NCBI GenBank assembly: GCA_963833835.1
Contig: CAWHZI010000009.1
Location: 244,169-308,168 of the forward strand
DNA from: Bog-532 sp963833835
GTDB lineage: Bacteria > Actinomycetota > Actinomycetes > Streptosporangiales > Streptosporangiaceae
Length of the DNA stretch: 64,000 nt
Reading direction: 5' to 3'
The notes under the pieces are model-generated. The model was not told the DNA's origin. It saw only the letters and a program-made list of their open reading frames with translations, and searched no databases. Positions 38,763 through 47,869 of the stretch are shown here, piece by piece. Each line of letters starts with the position of its first letter. Position 1 is the first letter of the stretch. A program made the position numbers and the translations under genes.

Positions 38763-40307
38763 ATGTCGGTGGGCTCTTCTAGCGTGGCCGCTGTGGAAGG
38801 TTCGGGAATTAAGTCGCCGCCGGTCGATAGCGCCCGGCAGGGCTTGTTCCGCTACCTGACCGCGGACGAGGCCGCCGACTATGTGGCGATCATGGACCTT
38901 TTCGCGGCCACCCTGCTCACCGACCTTTCCGCCGCCGAAGTGAGCACGCAGCTCTCGGAGCGTGGCGTGAGCGTCGACCGCGATGTCGCCGAGGCCCGGT
39001 GCCGTCAGCTGGCCGCCTGGGGCAACCTGATGCCGTCGCTGCGGGACGCGAAGGTGAGCACGGTCGCGGAGTACCTGCGTTCCCGTTCCCGGTACCAGGT
39101 GTCCAAGCTCGGCGGGCGGCTGCACCGTGAAGCGGTCGCCATCCTGCACGCCAGCGACGGGGCCCGCGAAGTGGCCCGCGAGCTGCTCGGCCAGATCGTC
39201 CAGTCCCTCGACCGCGTCCTGGTCCTGCTGGGCCGCGATGAGATCGACGCCGACGCGCTGGCCGGCGAGGTCACCACGGTGTTCGGCAACCAGCGCCTGT
39301 TCACCGACAGTGTGCGGGACTTCTACGCCTACCTGGCCGGAGTGCTCAGCCGCTACGACCTCGGGGGCGAGGAGTACGCGCACTTCAAGGAGCTCCTGCT
39401 CGTCTACATCGACCTGATCACCGCAGACGTCAACCGGCACGCCCCCGCGGTCGCCCACCGGATCGGCCTGGTCCGGGCGCAGATCATCCCGCTGCTCGCG
39501 GCGCTGGCCGACCTGCCCGGGCTCACCCTGCCGGACGGCTCACCGGTCGAGCGAGCCCAGGGGCGGACCCACTCCGACTGGGAAGAACTCGCGTCCTGGT
39601 ACGACGCCACCCATGGCGCCTCGGGCCCAGAGCAGCTCCGGGCGGCCGCCGGGCAGGCGCTCGGGCAGCTCATCACCAACGCCAAGCGCCTGCTCGACTC
39701 CTCAGGGACCGGATTCTCCCGCCGCGCCGACTTCCTCCGGCTCGCCCGCTGGTTCGCGGCGGCGGACGACGACGGCGCCCACCGGCTCTACGCGGCGGCG
39801 TTCGGGGCCTACCCGTCCCGGCATCTGCTGCTCGGCCCGGAAGAACCCGATCCGCGGATCGGGCCCACGACCTCCTGGTGGGACTCCGATCCGGTGCACG
39901 TCCCGGTGTCGCTGCGGGAACGCGGGGACCGGGCGATGCGCGGGCGCACGTCCCGCGTGCCCGACCCGGCCGCGGACCGGCTGCGGCTGACCGCCGAAGC
40001 CCAGCGGGAAACCGAGCACCGGCAGGCGGCCGCGGCCGAGCTCGCGCTGACCGGCTCGCTGCACGGCGCCACCATCTCACCGGCCGCCCGGAACCTGCTG
40101 CTGGACCTAGTGGCCGACCTGCTGGCCCGGAACCGCGACGACACCGTCGACCACGACGTCGGCCTGCGGCTGCGCGCGGTCCCGGGCCCGGACACCGTCG
40201 TCACCAGCTCCGACGGGACCACGACGTTCGTCGGCCTCAGCCTGACGGTGTCGGGCACCGCCGAATGGGCGCCGGGCGAGAGCGCCGCGCGGGAGGCCGC
40301 GCTGTGA
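38763..40307 (+). CDS. jetA: Wadjet type II JetA (DUF2397/TIGR02677)
   Basis: Protein of 514 residues, first of four overlapping genes. It matches the DUF2397 family (type II JetA), the kleisin-like subunit of the Wadjet SMC complex. Typical stretches are GLFRYLTADEAADYVAIMDLF near the N-terminus, a winged-helix-like middle with YRSRSRYQVSKLGGRLHREA-type sequence, and the long helical part with RADFLRLARWFAAADDDGAHRLYAAAFGAYPSRHLLLG. The C-terminus contains PVSLRERGDRAMRGRTSRVPD. In Wadjet, JetABC form a loop-extruding motor that recognises small circular DNA. ATG 38763; the stop overlaps the jetB GTG (GTGA). Its DNA composition matches the surroundings. Confidence 0.92.
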   Translation: MSVGSSSVAAVEGSGIKSPPVDSARQGLFRYLTADEAADYVAIMDLFAATLLTDLSAAEVSTQLSERGVSVDRDVAEARCRQLAAWGNLMPSLRDAKVSTVAEYLRSRSRYQVSKLGGRLHREAVAILHASDGAREVARELLGQIVQSLDRVLVLLGRDEIDADALAGEVTTVFGNQRLFTDSVRDFYAYLAGVLSRYDLGGEEYAHFKELLLVYIDLITADVNRHAPAVAHRIGLVRAQIIPLLAALADLPGLTLPDGSPVERAQGRTHSDWEELASWYDATHGASGPEQLRAAAGQALGQLITNAKRLLDSSGTGFSRRADFLRLARWFAAADDDGAHRLYAAAFGAYPSRHLLLGPEEPDPRIGPTTSWWDSDPVHVPVSLRERGDRAMRGRTSRVPDPAADRLRLTAEAQRETEHRQAAAAELALTGSLHGATISPAARNLLLDLVADLLARNRDDTVDHDVGLRLRAVPGPDTVVTSSDGTTTFVGLSLTVSGTAEWAPGESAAREAAL

Positions 40308-41512
40308 CCAGCCCGCGGGTCTCCACGGCCGGGCTCGACGCCGGCGAGCGGCGGATCGCCGCCCGGCACCTGCTGTCGTCGCCGATCCTGACCGCCGCCC
40401 ACCAGCCAGCCGAACTGGACCTGGTGCGGCGTCACGCCCCGGCGCTGAAGTCCATGTTCGCCGGTCAGCTCGGGTACACGCTCATCGTCGAGTCCGGGTT
40501 CGCGCGACTGGTGAAGGCGCGGTTGCCGGCTTCCGCGCCGCTCCGCCCGGCGCGGCGCGCGACCGACGACAGCCCTTTCACCCCCGGCACCTACGTTCAC
40601 CTGGCGCTGGTCTGCGCCGCGTTGCTTGCGCCTGGTGCCGGTGAGCAGATCCTCATCTCGTCGCTGGTCGACCAGATCCGGGCCGACGCTGCCGAGCAGT
40701 CGGTCCTGGTCACCGACGGCATCAGCGACCGGCGGCAGCTTGTGACCGCCCTCAAGCTGCTTGCGGCCTGGGGGGTGGTGGCCGAGACGGACGGATCGCT
40801 CGCCGCCTGGGGTGAACGTCGCGAGGACGAGGCGCTGCTCAGCATCAACCGCCCGCTGCTCATCCACCTGCTGCCCAGCCCGCTGCACCAGTTCGCGACG
40901 GCCGAGGACACCTGGTCACAGCTCTCGGCCGAGCCGCCGCGCCGCCGGCTCCGGCAGCGGCTGGTGGAGAACCCGGCCGTGTTCCGGGCCGAACTGCCGG
41001 ACGACGAACTCGACGTGCTGTCCCGGGAGCGGAACGAGCTGGCCCGGCAGCTGGATGAGAACTTCGGGCTGGTGCTGGAGGTCCGGGCCGAGGGCGCGCT
41101 GGCCTACGATCCGTCCGGCGCGCTCACCGACCTCGATTTCCCCGGCAGCGGCAGTACCAAGCAGGCGGCGCTGCTACTCCTGGACGAGCTGACCACGGTT
41201 CTGCAGCCGTCCGCCGAATCGGCGGTCCTAGTCGACGGCACCCCCTGGCCCGCCGCCCTCGCGCCCTGGCCGCAGGTCGACGCGATGCTCACCGAACTGG
41301 CCGCCCGGCACCGGAACTCGTGGAAGACCGTGTACGGGGAGTCCCTGGACACGCTGCGCGCCGACGTCGTGGACCTGCTGGAAGCGCTGCGTCTGGCTCG
41401 TCCGGTCGATGAAGGCCTGGCCATCTTCCCGTTCGCGGCGCGGTATCAGCCGCACGTCCGCACCCAGCCTGCGCAGGCGGATCAGGCTGCCCTGGAGGAG
41501 ATGCCCGGATGA
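40304..41512 (+). CDS. jetB: Wadjet type II JetB (DUF2398/TIGR02678)
   Basis: Protein of 402 residues of the DUF2398 family, the KITE-like winged-helix subunit of type II Wadjet. Start GTG 40304 overlaps the jetA stop by 4 nt. Recognisable stretches are GERRIAARHLLSSPILTA, YTLIVESGFARLVKARL, SPFTPGTYVHLALVCAALL, SDRRQLVTALKLLAAWGVVAETDG and AIFPFAARYQPHVR near the end. The stop overlaps the jetC ATG (ATGA), so the subunits are made in step. Confidence 0.92.
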   Translation: MTSPRVSTAGLDAGERRIAARHLLSSPILTAAHQPAELDLVRRHAPALKSMFAGQLGYTLIVESGFARLVKARLPASAPLRPARRATDDSPFTPGTYVHLALVCAALLAPGAGEQILISSLVDQIRADAAEQSVLVTDGISDRRQLVTALKLLAAWGVVAETDGSLAAWGERREDEALLSINRPLLIHLLPSPLHQFATAEDTWSQLSAEPPRRRLRQRLVENPAVFRAELPDDELDVLSRERNELARQLDENFGLVLEVRAEGALAYDPSGALTDLDFPGSGSTKQAALLLLDELTTVLQPSAESAVLVDGTPWPAALAPWPQVDAMLTELAARHRNSWKTVYGESLDTLRADVVDLLEALRLARPVDEGLAIFPFAARYQPHVRTQPAQADQAALEEMPG

Positions 41513-44500
41513 GCCAGCCACGTCCGCCCCGCCGCTTCGACGAGCGCTGGCGGCTGTCCCGCGCCGGCATCGTCAACGTCTGGCACTACCTGGACAACGA
41601 GTTCGACCTCAGCGGCGGCCGGATGATCCTGCGGGGCACGAACGGGTCGGGCAAGTCCCGGGCGCTGGAGATGCTGCTGCCGTTCCTGCTGGACGCCGAC
41701 CGCCGCCGGATGGACGCCACCGGCGCGGCCCGGGTGAACCTGGACGAGCTGATGCGAACCGGCGCCCAGGGCCAGTCCAACCGCATCGGCTACCTATGGC
41801 TGGAGCTGACCCGGCCGGATGAGTACCTCACCGTCGGGGCGCTGGTCCGGCACAGCCAGTCCGCCAGCACGACCAAGGTCTGGTACTTCACCACTCCCCT
41901 GAGGGTCGGCAGCGGGCTGCAGCTCATGTCGGGGATGCGGGAGCCGCTGTCCCGGGACGCCCTGACCGAGCTGATCGGCGCCGAGCGCATCACCGATTCC
42001 CCCAGCGTGCACAAGGAACGGATCCGCACCGAGGTGTTCGGGCTGGGCGGCGACGCGGGCCGGGACCGCTTCGACGGGCTGCTGCAGTTGCTGCACACCC
42101 TGCGGGCGCCGGACGTCGGTAACCGGATCGACGAAGGGCGGCTGCCACAGATCCTGCTGGAGTCGCTGCCTCCGCTGCACGACGAGGCACTGGCCCGGGC
42201 GGGTGAGCAACTCGACGGCCTGACCGAGACCCGCGACGCCCAGGAACGGCTGGAAAACTCGGCTCAGCGGGTGGCCACGTTCCTGGCCGTCTACCAGCGG
42301 TACGCCGCGGAGACGCTGCGTTCTGTGGCCCGGGACACCGTGGGCGCCGCCGAGGCGGTGGTGGAGGCCGACGCGAACGCGGAACAGCGGGCTTTGGAGC
42401 TGGCCGGCCTGGAGGCGGAGGCCGGGCGGCTCCAGGGGCAGGCTCAGCAGCTGGCCGAGGAGCTTTCCGAGATCGACGACGTCCTGAAGGCGATCGAATC
42501 CCGGGAGATCTTCAAGACCGCCGATGACCTCGTCCAGCGCGACCGGGCCGAGGCGGCGCTAGCGGCGGCGGCGGATCAGGCGCTGGCCGGGGCGGAGCGC
42601 GAGCGGGCGAACCACGCCCGCGCGGTCGACGACGCCGGGCGGGCCCTGAGTGAGCTGCGGCAGGCGGCTGAGGACGTGGCCGCGGTCCTCTCGGCCGCAC
42701 GGGAAAGCCTGGAGGCGGCGGGGCTGCCCGCCGGTGGCCTGCCCGCCGAGGTGCGCACGATCGAGCAGGCTCCCGCACCCGCGAAGGTGCTGCTGCGTAC
42801 CAGCCGCGACGGCGACCAGGAGCAGATCACCCGCCCGGCGCCGGCCCGGGCCGAGATCGTCCCCGGCGATATTGACGGAGCGCGGCGGCTGGCCACGGCC
42901 GCGGCCGGGAGCGCAGGCGAACGGCTCGCGCTGGCCGAACGCCGCCTGGCTGAAGCCCGGCGGCTGGCCGAGTCCCAGCAGCAGGTTCTGCGGGTAGAGG
43001 CGGAAGCGGACCAGCTGCGGGCGGCCGCCGACGATGACGACCAGGCCGCGGCCGGCCAAGCGGCCGACCGGGACTCCAAGGCCGTTGCTCTCGCCCAGGC
43101 GTGGCGTGCGTGGACGCAGGACCCAGGCACCGGCGAGCTGCTCGGCGAGCTGGATTGGGCCACGCACCCGGCCATCGGCCCGGTGCTCCTCGACGCCGAG
43201 GCGCTGACCGGTGACGGTGACAGCTCGCGGGACGGCCCGGAACTGGACGAGCTCGACCAAGCGGCCGGGGAGGTGGCCCGCCCGGCCCGGGCCTTGATTG
43301 AGGCCGAACGGACCCGCCTCGAGCTGGCCGACGACCGCAGCCGGGAACGGGAAGAGGCACTCAAGGGCGAACGCGCGGACCTGGCGGCGGCGCGGGACCC
43401 GCAACCGGCCGATCCGCCGTGGCTGGCCCGGGACCGCGCGGGTGAGCCGCTGTGGCGCTGCGTCGACTTCACTGGCCACCTCGACGCAGCGGGGCAGGCC
43501 GGGCTCGAAGGGGCGCTGCTGGCCGCGGGCCTGCTCACTGCGGTCATCCAGCCGGACGGTGCGCTGGTCGCCGCCGACGGTGAACTGCTGGTCAGCCCGG
43601 CCAGTGCGGCGAGCCCGCGGCCGGCCCGGGCCCTGTCAGCGGCACTGCGCCCGGACCCGGCCGCCCGGCTGCCCGTCGAAACCATCGGCACCGTGCTGGC
43701 CGGCATCGGCCTCGACGACCGCACCGCCGCCACCACCGTGGCCGCGGACGGCCGCTGGCGGAATGGGCCGTTGCGGGGACGGCACGTCACCGACCGGGCC
43801 CGGCACATCGGGGCGGCCGCCCGGGCCGCGCACCGGCAGGAGCGGATCGCGCAGATCGACGCCGAGCTGGCGCAGCTTCGCACGGAGGCCGGGCTGCGGG
43901 CGGAGCAGCGTGCCGAGCTGGACCGCCGGCTCGGCCGGATCGACGTGCTGGTCCGGTCCGCTCCCCGCACGGCCAACCTGCACGCCGCCCGCCGGGTCGC
44001 CGCCGAGGCCGTGGCCCGGGCGTCCCGCAGCGCCATCCGCGCCGCGCGGGAGACCGACCGCGCCCGCCAGCTGCGGGCCCGGTGGGTGACGGAGATGAGC
44101 ACCCACCAGGCGCAGTGTGCCCACCATGGATTGCCGGCCGAGACCGGGGCGCTGAACGATACCGTGACCGCGGCCCGCCGGGCGCAGGAGAAGAGCAGCC
44201 AGCTGAGCCAGGAGCTCATGCGCCTGGCCGAACGGGCGCGGCGCCATGACGAGCAGCTGCAGCGGTCCGGGGAGGCCGCGGAACGGCGGGACACCGCCGA
44301 GCAGGCGGCGGACGAACGCTGGGCGCAGTGGCACGCCACCGCGAGCGAGCTCGCCGCGCAGCACGAGGCGATCGACCTCCCGCTCGAACAGGCCAAGGCC
44401 GAATTGACTCAGACCAAGGCGGCGCGGCAGCACGCGTACCGCGACCAGCAGGCGGCCTACAAGGCCGCGACCGAGCTGGGCCCGCGACTGGGTGACGCCC

Positions 44501-45675
44501 GCCGGCTCAGCCTGGACGCCGTGGAGAACGTCCGGGACCGGACGACCGGGATGGCCGCCGCGGCTCAGCGGTTCAACTGGTGCCTGACGCGGCCGGGCCT
44601 GGCCGCCGCGGCGGCGGCTCCCGCGACGGCGGCGTCGGAGGCACCGGCCCGGATCGTGCACCCGGAGCAGGTCGGGGATGTCCGGTCCGCCGCGCAGGCG
44701 GTGCTGACGGCGGTGCCGTCGCCGCGCCAGCCCGCGTCGCTGAACACGGCATCCAACGCGTTCCGGGAGTTCGACCGCGAGGTCTCCGGGCAGCTCGACG
44801 TGCGGCAAACCATCGACGACGGCGTGCTGCTGGTCGAGGTCGCGGGAGCCGGTGACGACCACACGCTCACCGGGGCGGCCCGGACGCTCGCGGCCCGGGT
44901 CGAAGACGGCCGGGCCGCGCTGAGCGAACGGGAGCGCGCCGTGTTCACCCGGTTCGTGCTGGGCGGGGTGGCCGAGGAACTCCGGCGCCGGGTCAACCAG
45001 GCCGACCGGCTGATCGGGGCCATGAACGCCAGCCTGCGGGAGATCCGCACCAGCAACGGCATCGGCGTCCGGCTGGGCTGGAAGCTGCGTGAGGACCACG
45101 CCACCCTGGGCCGCATCCTCGAATTGGTCGCGACCTCGGACGCGGTCCGGTCCGAGGCGCAGAACGCCGAGCTGACCGACCTGCTGCGGGAACGGGTCGA
45201 GGTGTTCTACGCCGCCGACCCCAGCAGCGGCTACGCCGCGCACCTGGCCGCCGCGCTGGACTACCGGCACTGGCACGAGGTCACCGTGACCATCCTCGGC
45301 CCTGAGGAGGGGCAGCAGCGCCGGCTGTCCCGGCGGGCGAAGCTGTCCCAGGGCGAGACTCGCTTCGTCTCGTACGTGACCTTGTTCGCCGCCGCCGACG
45401 GCTATCTGACCAGCCTGGGCGACGGTGGCCGGGCGCTGCGGCTCATCCTCCTGGATGACGCGTTCGCCAAGGTCGACGACGGGACCGTGGCTGAGCTGAT
45501 GGGGCTGCTGGTGTCGCTGGATCTTGACTTCGTGATGACGGGGCACGCGCTGTGGGGGTGTTTCCCGGAGGTTCCGCGGCTCGACGTGTACGAGGTGCGG
45601 CGCAGCGACGGCAGCTCGGCGGTGACGACGCACGTTCACTGGGACGGGCGGAACCGGCACCTGCGCACGGCATGA
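41509..45675 (+). CDS. jetC: Wadjet type II JetC SMC-like ATPase (TIGR02680)
   Basis: SMC/SbcC-like ATPase of 1388 residues. Walker A is GTNGSGKS at 43-50. Long Ala/Glu/Arg-rich coiled coils run from about 230 to 1100, broken near the middle by a globular hinge-like part (about 620-740). The ABC signature is LSQGE at 1279-1283 and Walker B is LILLDDAF with Asp1316-Asp1317 near the C-terminus. This is the motor that would extrude plasmid DNA. The reading frame is intact over 4.2 kb, which argues for function in a window where other genes carry frame breaks. ATG 41509 overlaps the jetB stop; its own stop overlaps jetD (ATGA). Confidence 0.95.
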   Translation: MSQPRPPRRFDERWRLSRAGIVNVWHYLDNEFDLSGGRMILRGTNGSGKSRALEMLLPFLLDADRRRMDATGAARVNLDELMRTGAQGQSNRIGYLWLELTRPDEYLTVGALVRHSQSASTTKVWYFTTPLRVGSGLQLMSGMREPLSRDALTELIGAERITDSPSVHKERIRTEVFGLGGDAGRDRFDGLLQLLHTLRAPDVGNRIDEGRLPQILLESLPPLHDEALARAGEQLDGLTETRDAQERLENSAQRVATFLAVYQRYAAETLRSVARDTVGAAEAVVEADANAEQRALELAGLEAEAGRLQGQAQQLAEELSEIDDVLKAIESREIFKTADDLVQRDRAEAALAAAADQALAGAERERANHARAVDDAGRALSELRQAAEDVAAVLSAARESLEAAGLPAGGLPAEVRTIEQAPAPAKVLLRTSRDGDQEQITRPAPARAEIVPGDIDGARRLATAAAGSAGERLALAERRLAEARRLAESQQQVLRVEAEADQLRAAADDDDQAAAGQAADRDSKAVALAQAWRAWTQDPGTGELLGELDWATHPAIGPVLLDAEALTGDGDSSRDGPELDELDQAAGEVARPARALIEAERTRLELADDRSREREEALKGERADLAAARDPQPADPPWLARDRAGEPLWRCVDFTGHLDAAGQAGLEGALLAAGLLTAVIQPDGALVAADGELLVSPASAASPRPARALSAALRPDPAARLPVETIGTVLAGIGLDDRTAATTVAADGRWRNGPLRGRHVTDRARHIGAAARAAHRQERIAQIDAELAQLRTEAGLRAEQRAELDRRLGRIDVLVRSAPRTANLHAARRVAAEAVARASRSAIRAARETDRARQLRARWVTEMSTHQAQCAHHGLPAETGALNDTVTAARRAQEKSSQLSQELMRLAERARRHDEQLQRSGEAAERRDTAEQAADERWAQWHATASELAAQHEAIDLPLEQAKAELTQTKAARQHAYRDQQAAYKAATELGPRLGDARRLSLDAVENVRDRTTGMAAAAQRFNWCLTRPGLAAAAAAPATAASEAPARIVHPEQVGDVRSAAQAVLTAVPSPRQPASLNTASNAFREFDREVSGQLDVRQTIDDGVLLVEVAGAGDDHTLTGAARTLAARVEDGRAALSERERAVFTRFVLGGVAEELRRRVNQADRLIGAMNASLREIRTSNGIGVRLGWKLREDHATLGRILELVATSDAVRSEAQNAELTDLLRERVEVFYAADPSSGYAAHLAAALDYRHWHEVTVTILGPEEGQQRRLSRRAKLSQGETRFVSYVTLFAAADGYLTSLGDGGRALRLILLDDAFAKVDDGTVAELMGLLVSLDLDFVMTGHALWGCFPEVPRLDVYEVRRSDGSSAVTTHVHWDGRNRHLRTA

Positions 45676-46961
45676 CCGGGCCCATCCCGGCGGGGTTGCG
45701 CGAGTACCTGGCGGCGGCGCCGCTGCTTCCGTTGTGGGCGTCTGTTCGGGAACGGCTGGAGCGCAACGGGCACGCGGTGCAGGGATCTGTCGTGGTGCCG
45801 CTCGACGACGACGGCGCGGACCGGCTTGCTGGCCTGCTCGGGAGGCCGGTCGGGGCTGGGGCGGCCCGGGTGCGGCTGGCGGAGCTGGATGCGGCGTTGC
45901 GGGCCAGCGCGGCCGGGCGTGGGCTGCTTGCCGTGGTGGCGGAGCTAACGGGCGGGGCGTTGCGGAACCGGCCCGCTGAGCGGGAGGCCGTTCGTGCCGG
46001 GCGGCAGGAGCTGTGGGGCCAGCTTGATCAGCTGCTGATCAAGCATGGCCTGACCGGGCGGGACTGGGTGCCGTCGTGGTCGGAGTGGCTACGGCGCAGT
46101 GGTGTGCTTACAAGGCTCCCGGCTGGTGCGGCGAGGGTCACGCTGACGACGACGGTCCAGGTGCTCGCGCGGGTGCTGGGCGAGGCCCGGGTGCTGGATG
46201 AGGCCCGGGTGCTGGGTGACGCCGAGTTGCCGATCGGGCAGTTGTCGGTCGGGCTGGCTGAGCTGGCCAGCGAGGTTACCGGGGACGCGCACGGGCTCGA
46301 CGATGGCGTCCCCGCCGCGGCCCTGGTGCTGCGGGCCCTCGCGTTCACCCTGGACTGTGCCCCCGCGGGGTCGGCGGCGGAGCGGCGGCTGCTGTGGCAG
46401 CGCGTCGGGGTGGCGACCGATGAGATCTCCGGGACCGTGATCACGTGGGGATTGCGGCCCCCCGGCGCGGACCGGTGGTCAGCGATGATGCGGGAGCGGG
46501 CTGACCTGGGGCTGGTGACGCACCTGACCGTTCATGAGCTCCAGCGGGCGGGCGACCTGGCGCCGGCCGGGGAGATCGTTCATGCGTGTGAGAACCCTCA
46601 GGTGCTGCAGCGGTTCGCGGCGGCCGGGGTGGAGCGGCCAGTGGCATGTTTCTCCGGGAACCCGGCGGCCGCGGGGACGGTGCTGCTCGGGCGGGCCGAT
46701 GTGCGGTACCACGGGGACTTCGACTGGCCGGGGATCGCGATCGCGCGGCGGGTGTTCGAGCGGGGGGCGCTGCCGTGGCGGTTTGGGCGGGACGATTACT
46801 CCGAGGCGGTGGAGCGGCTTCCGGCGGCCAACCGGCTCGGGCTGAGCGGGCGAGCCGAGGCGACGCCGTGGGACGAGGAATTGGGCCGAGCTATGGCGGC
46901 GGCCGATGTCGTGGTGCACGAGGAAGCGATCGTCGAGGTGCTGCTCGGCGACCTCCGGTAG
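45672..46961 (+). CDS. jetD: Wadjet type II JetD nuclease (DUF3323/DUF2399, TOPRIM-like)
   Basis: Protein of 429 residues, the predicted plasmid-cleaving subunit. The N-terminal two thirds fit DUF3323, and the C-terminal third fits DUF2399 with a TOPRIM-type active site. Candidate metal ligands are Glu307 in HACENPQ and Asp349/Asp351 in YHGDFDWPG. ACFSGNPAAAGTVLL lies between and is the usual Gly-rich turn. ATG 45672 overlaps the jetC stop by 4 nt. A triplicated ARVLxE segment (about 166-183) is unusual. All active-site residues appear intact. Confidence 0.93.
   Translation: MTGPIPAGLREYLAAAPLLPLWASVRERLERNGHAVQGSVVVPLDDDGADRLAGLLGRPVGAGAARVRLAELDAALRASAAGRGLLAVVAELTGGALRNRPAEREAVRAGRQELWGQLDQLLIKHGLTGRDWVPSWSEWLRRSGVLTRLPAGAARVTLTTTVQVLARVLGEARVLDEARVLGDAELPIGQLSVGLAELASEVTGDAHGLDDGVPAAALVLRALAFTLDCAPAGSAAERRLLWQRVGVATDEISGTVITWGLRPPGADRWSAMMRERADLGLVTHLTVHELQRAGDLAPAGEIVHACENPQVLQRFAAAGVERPVACFSGNPAAAGTVLLGRADVRYHGDFDWPGIAIARRVFERGALPWRFGRDDYSEAVERLPAANRLGLSGRAEATPWDEELGRAMAAADVVVHEEAIVEVLLGDLR
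46167..46220 (+). repeat. 18-bp tandem triplication inside jetD
   Basis: Three in-frame 18-bp units at 46167-46184, 46185-46202 and 46203-46220 encode ARVLGE, ARVLDE and ARVLGD. They keep the reading frame and would lengthen one helix. Confidence 0.85.
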
Positions 46962-46995
46962 CAGCGGCTGCAGCCGTTCGCTTGGCTCGGCGAGG

Positions 46996-47814
46996 TCACG
47001 AAGCGGGCTTGCTCCAGGCGGGCCCGCCCAGCTGGCCGACCGGGGCCTGCCGGTCCTGGTAGCCGAGCGCCGCTGACAATCCGGACGACGCCTCGAACAG
47101 CAGCGCCAGCGCACGGGTCGAGGACACTTCATCGAAGCGGATGACCGGCACGGACACGCTCATGGCCGCGATGACCTCTCCCCGCAGATCCCGGATGGGA
47201 ACGGCCACGCACCGCACCCCGATCGTGTATTCCTCTTCGTCGGTGCCGTAGCCGGCATCACGGATGGTCTGCAGCCGCCGGTACAGGGCGGCCCTATCGG
47301 TCAGCGTGTTGTCCGTGAAACGTTCGAGCGTGACATGCCCGAGAAGACGCTCGAGTGCCGCCTGGTCCAGGTCGGCCAGCATCACTTTGCCGACGCCGGT
47401 GGCATGAGCAGGCAGGCGCCGGCCGACCGCGGAGGCCAGGACCAGCGCCTGCTGGCCGTCGACCTTGTCCACGTAGATGTTGTAGCGGCCGTCGAGGACG
47501 CTCAGCTGCACCGTCTCGTCGAGCGCGTCGCGGATCCGTTCCATGAACGGGCGCGCCCGGGTGGGAAGGCTCTGAGTCCGGAGGTAGGCGTTACCTGCCT
47601 CGAGCGTGCGTATCCCCAGTCCGTAACTCTTGGACGGTGAGTCGTAGGTGACCCAGCCGCTTTCGGTGAGCGTGGACAGCAAGCCGTGAAGACTGGAACG
47701 AGGCAGGTCAAGAGCCAGCGAGATTTCGGTGAACGTCATCCGCGACTCACGGCTGGTCATCAGGGCAAGGATGTCGAGCGTGCGCTTGGCAGACTTCACG
47801 GCCGGAATGGACAC
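46996..47814 (-). CDS. IclR-family transcriptional regulator
   Basis: Regulator of 272 residues. The N-terminal winged HTH (about 8-75) reads SAKRTLDILALMTSRESRMTFTEISLALDLPRSSLHGLLSTLTESGWV. The C-terminal IclR effector domain includes LPAHATGVGKVMLADLD, GYGTDEEEYTIGVRCVAVPIRD and IAAMSVSVPV. It is the last gene of the minus-strand set ADH, aldo/keto reductase, IclR. That set faces the ABC importer operon, so it most likely senses the transported sugar or a keto-deoxy acid product. A good inverted repeat in the divergent promoter is the candidate operator. Confidence 0.92.
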   Translation of the reverse strand: MSIPAVKSAKRTLDILALMTSRESRMTFTEISLALDLPRSSLHGLLSTLTESGWVTYDSPSKSYGLGIRTLEAGNAYLRTQSLPTRARPFMERIRDALDETVQLSVLDGRYNIYVDKVDGQQALVLASAVGRRLPAHATGVGKVMLADLDQAALERLLGHVTLERFTDNTLTDRAALYRRLQTIRDAGYGTDEEEYTIGVRCVAVPIRDLRGEVIAAMSVSVPVIRFDEVSSTRALALLFEASSGLSAALGYQDRQAPVGQLGGPAWSKPAS

Positions 47815-47869
47815 TGCGCGATCCTACTCAGGGATGTAATGAAGGATGCCGCTGCGGCCGGCCGGCCGT

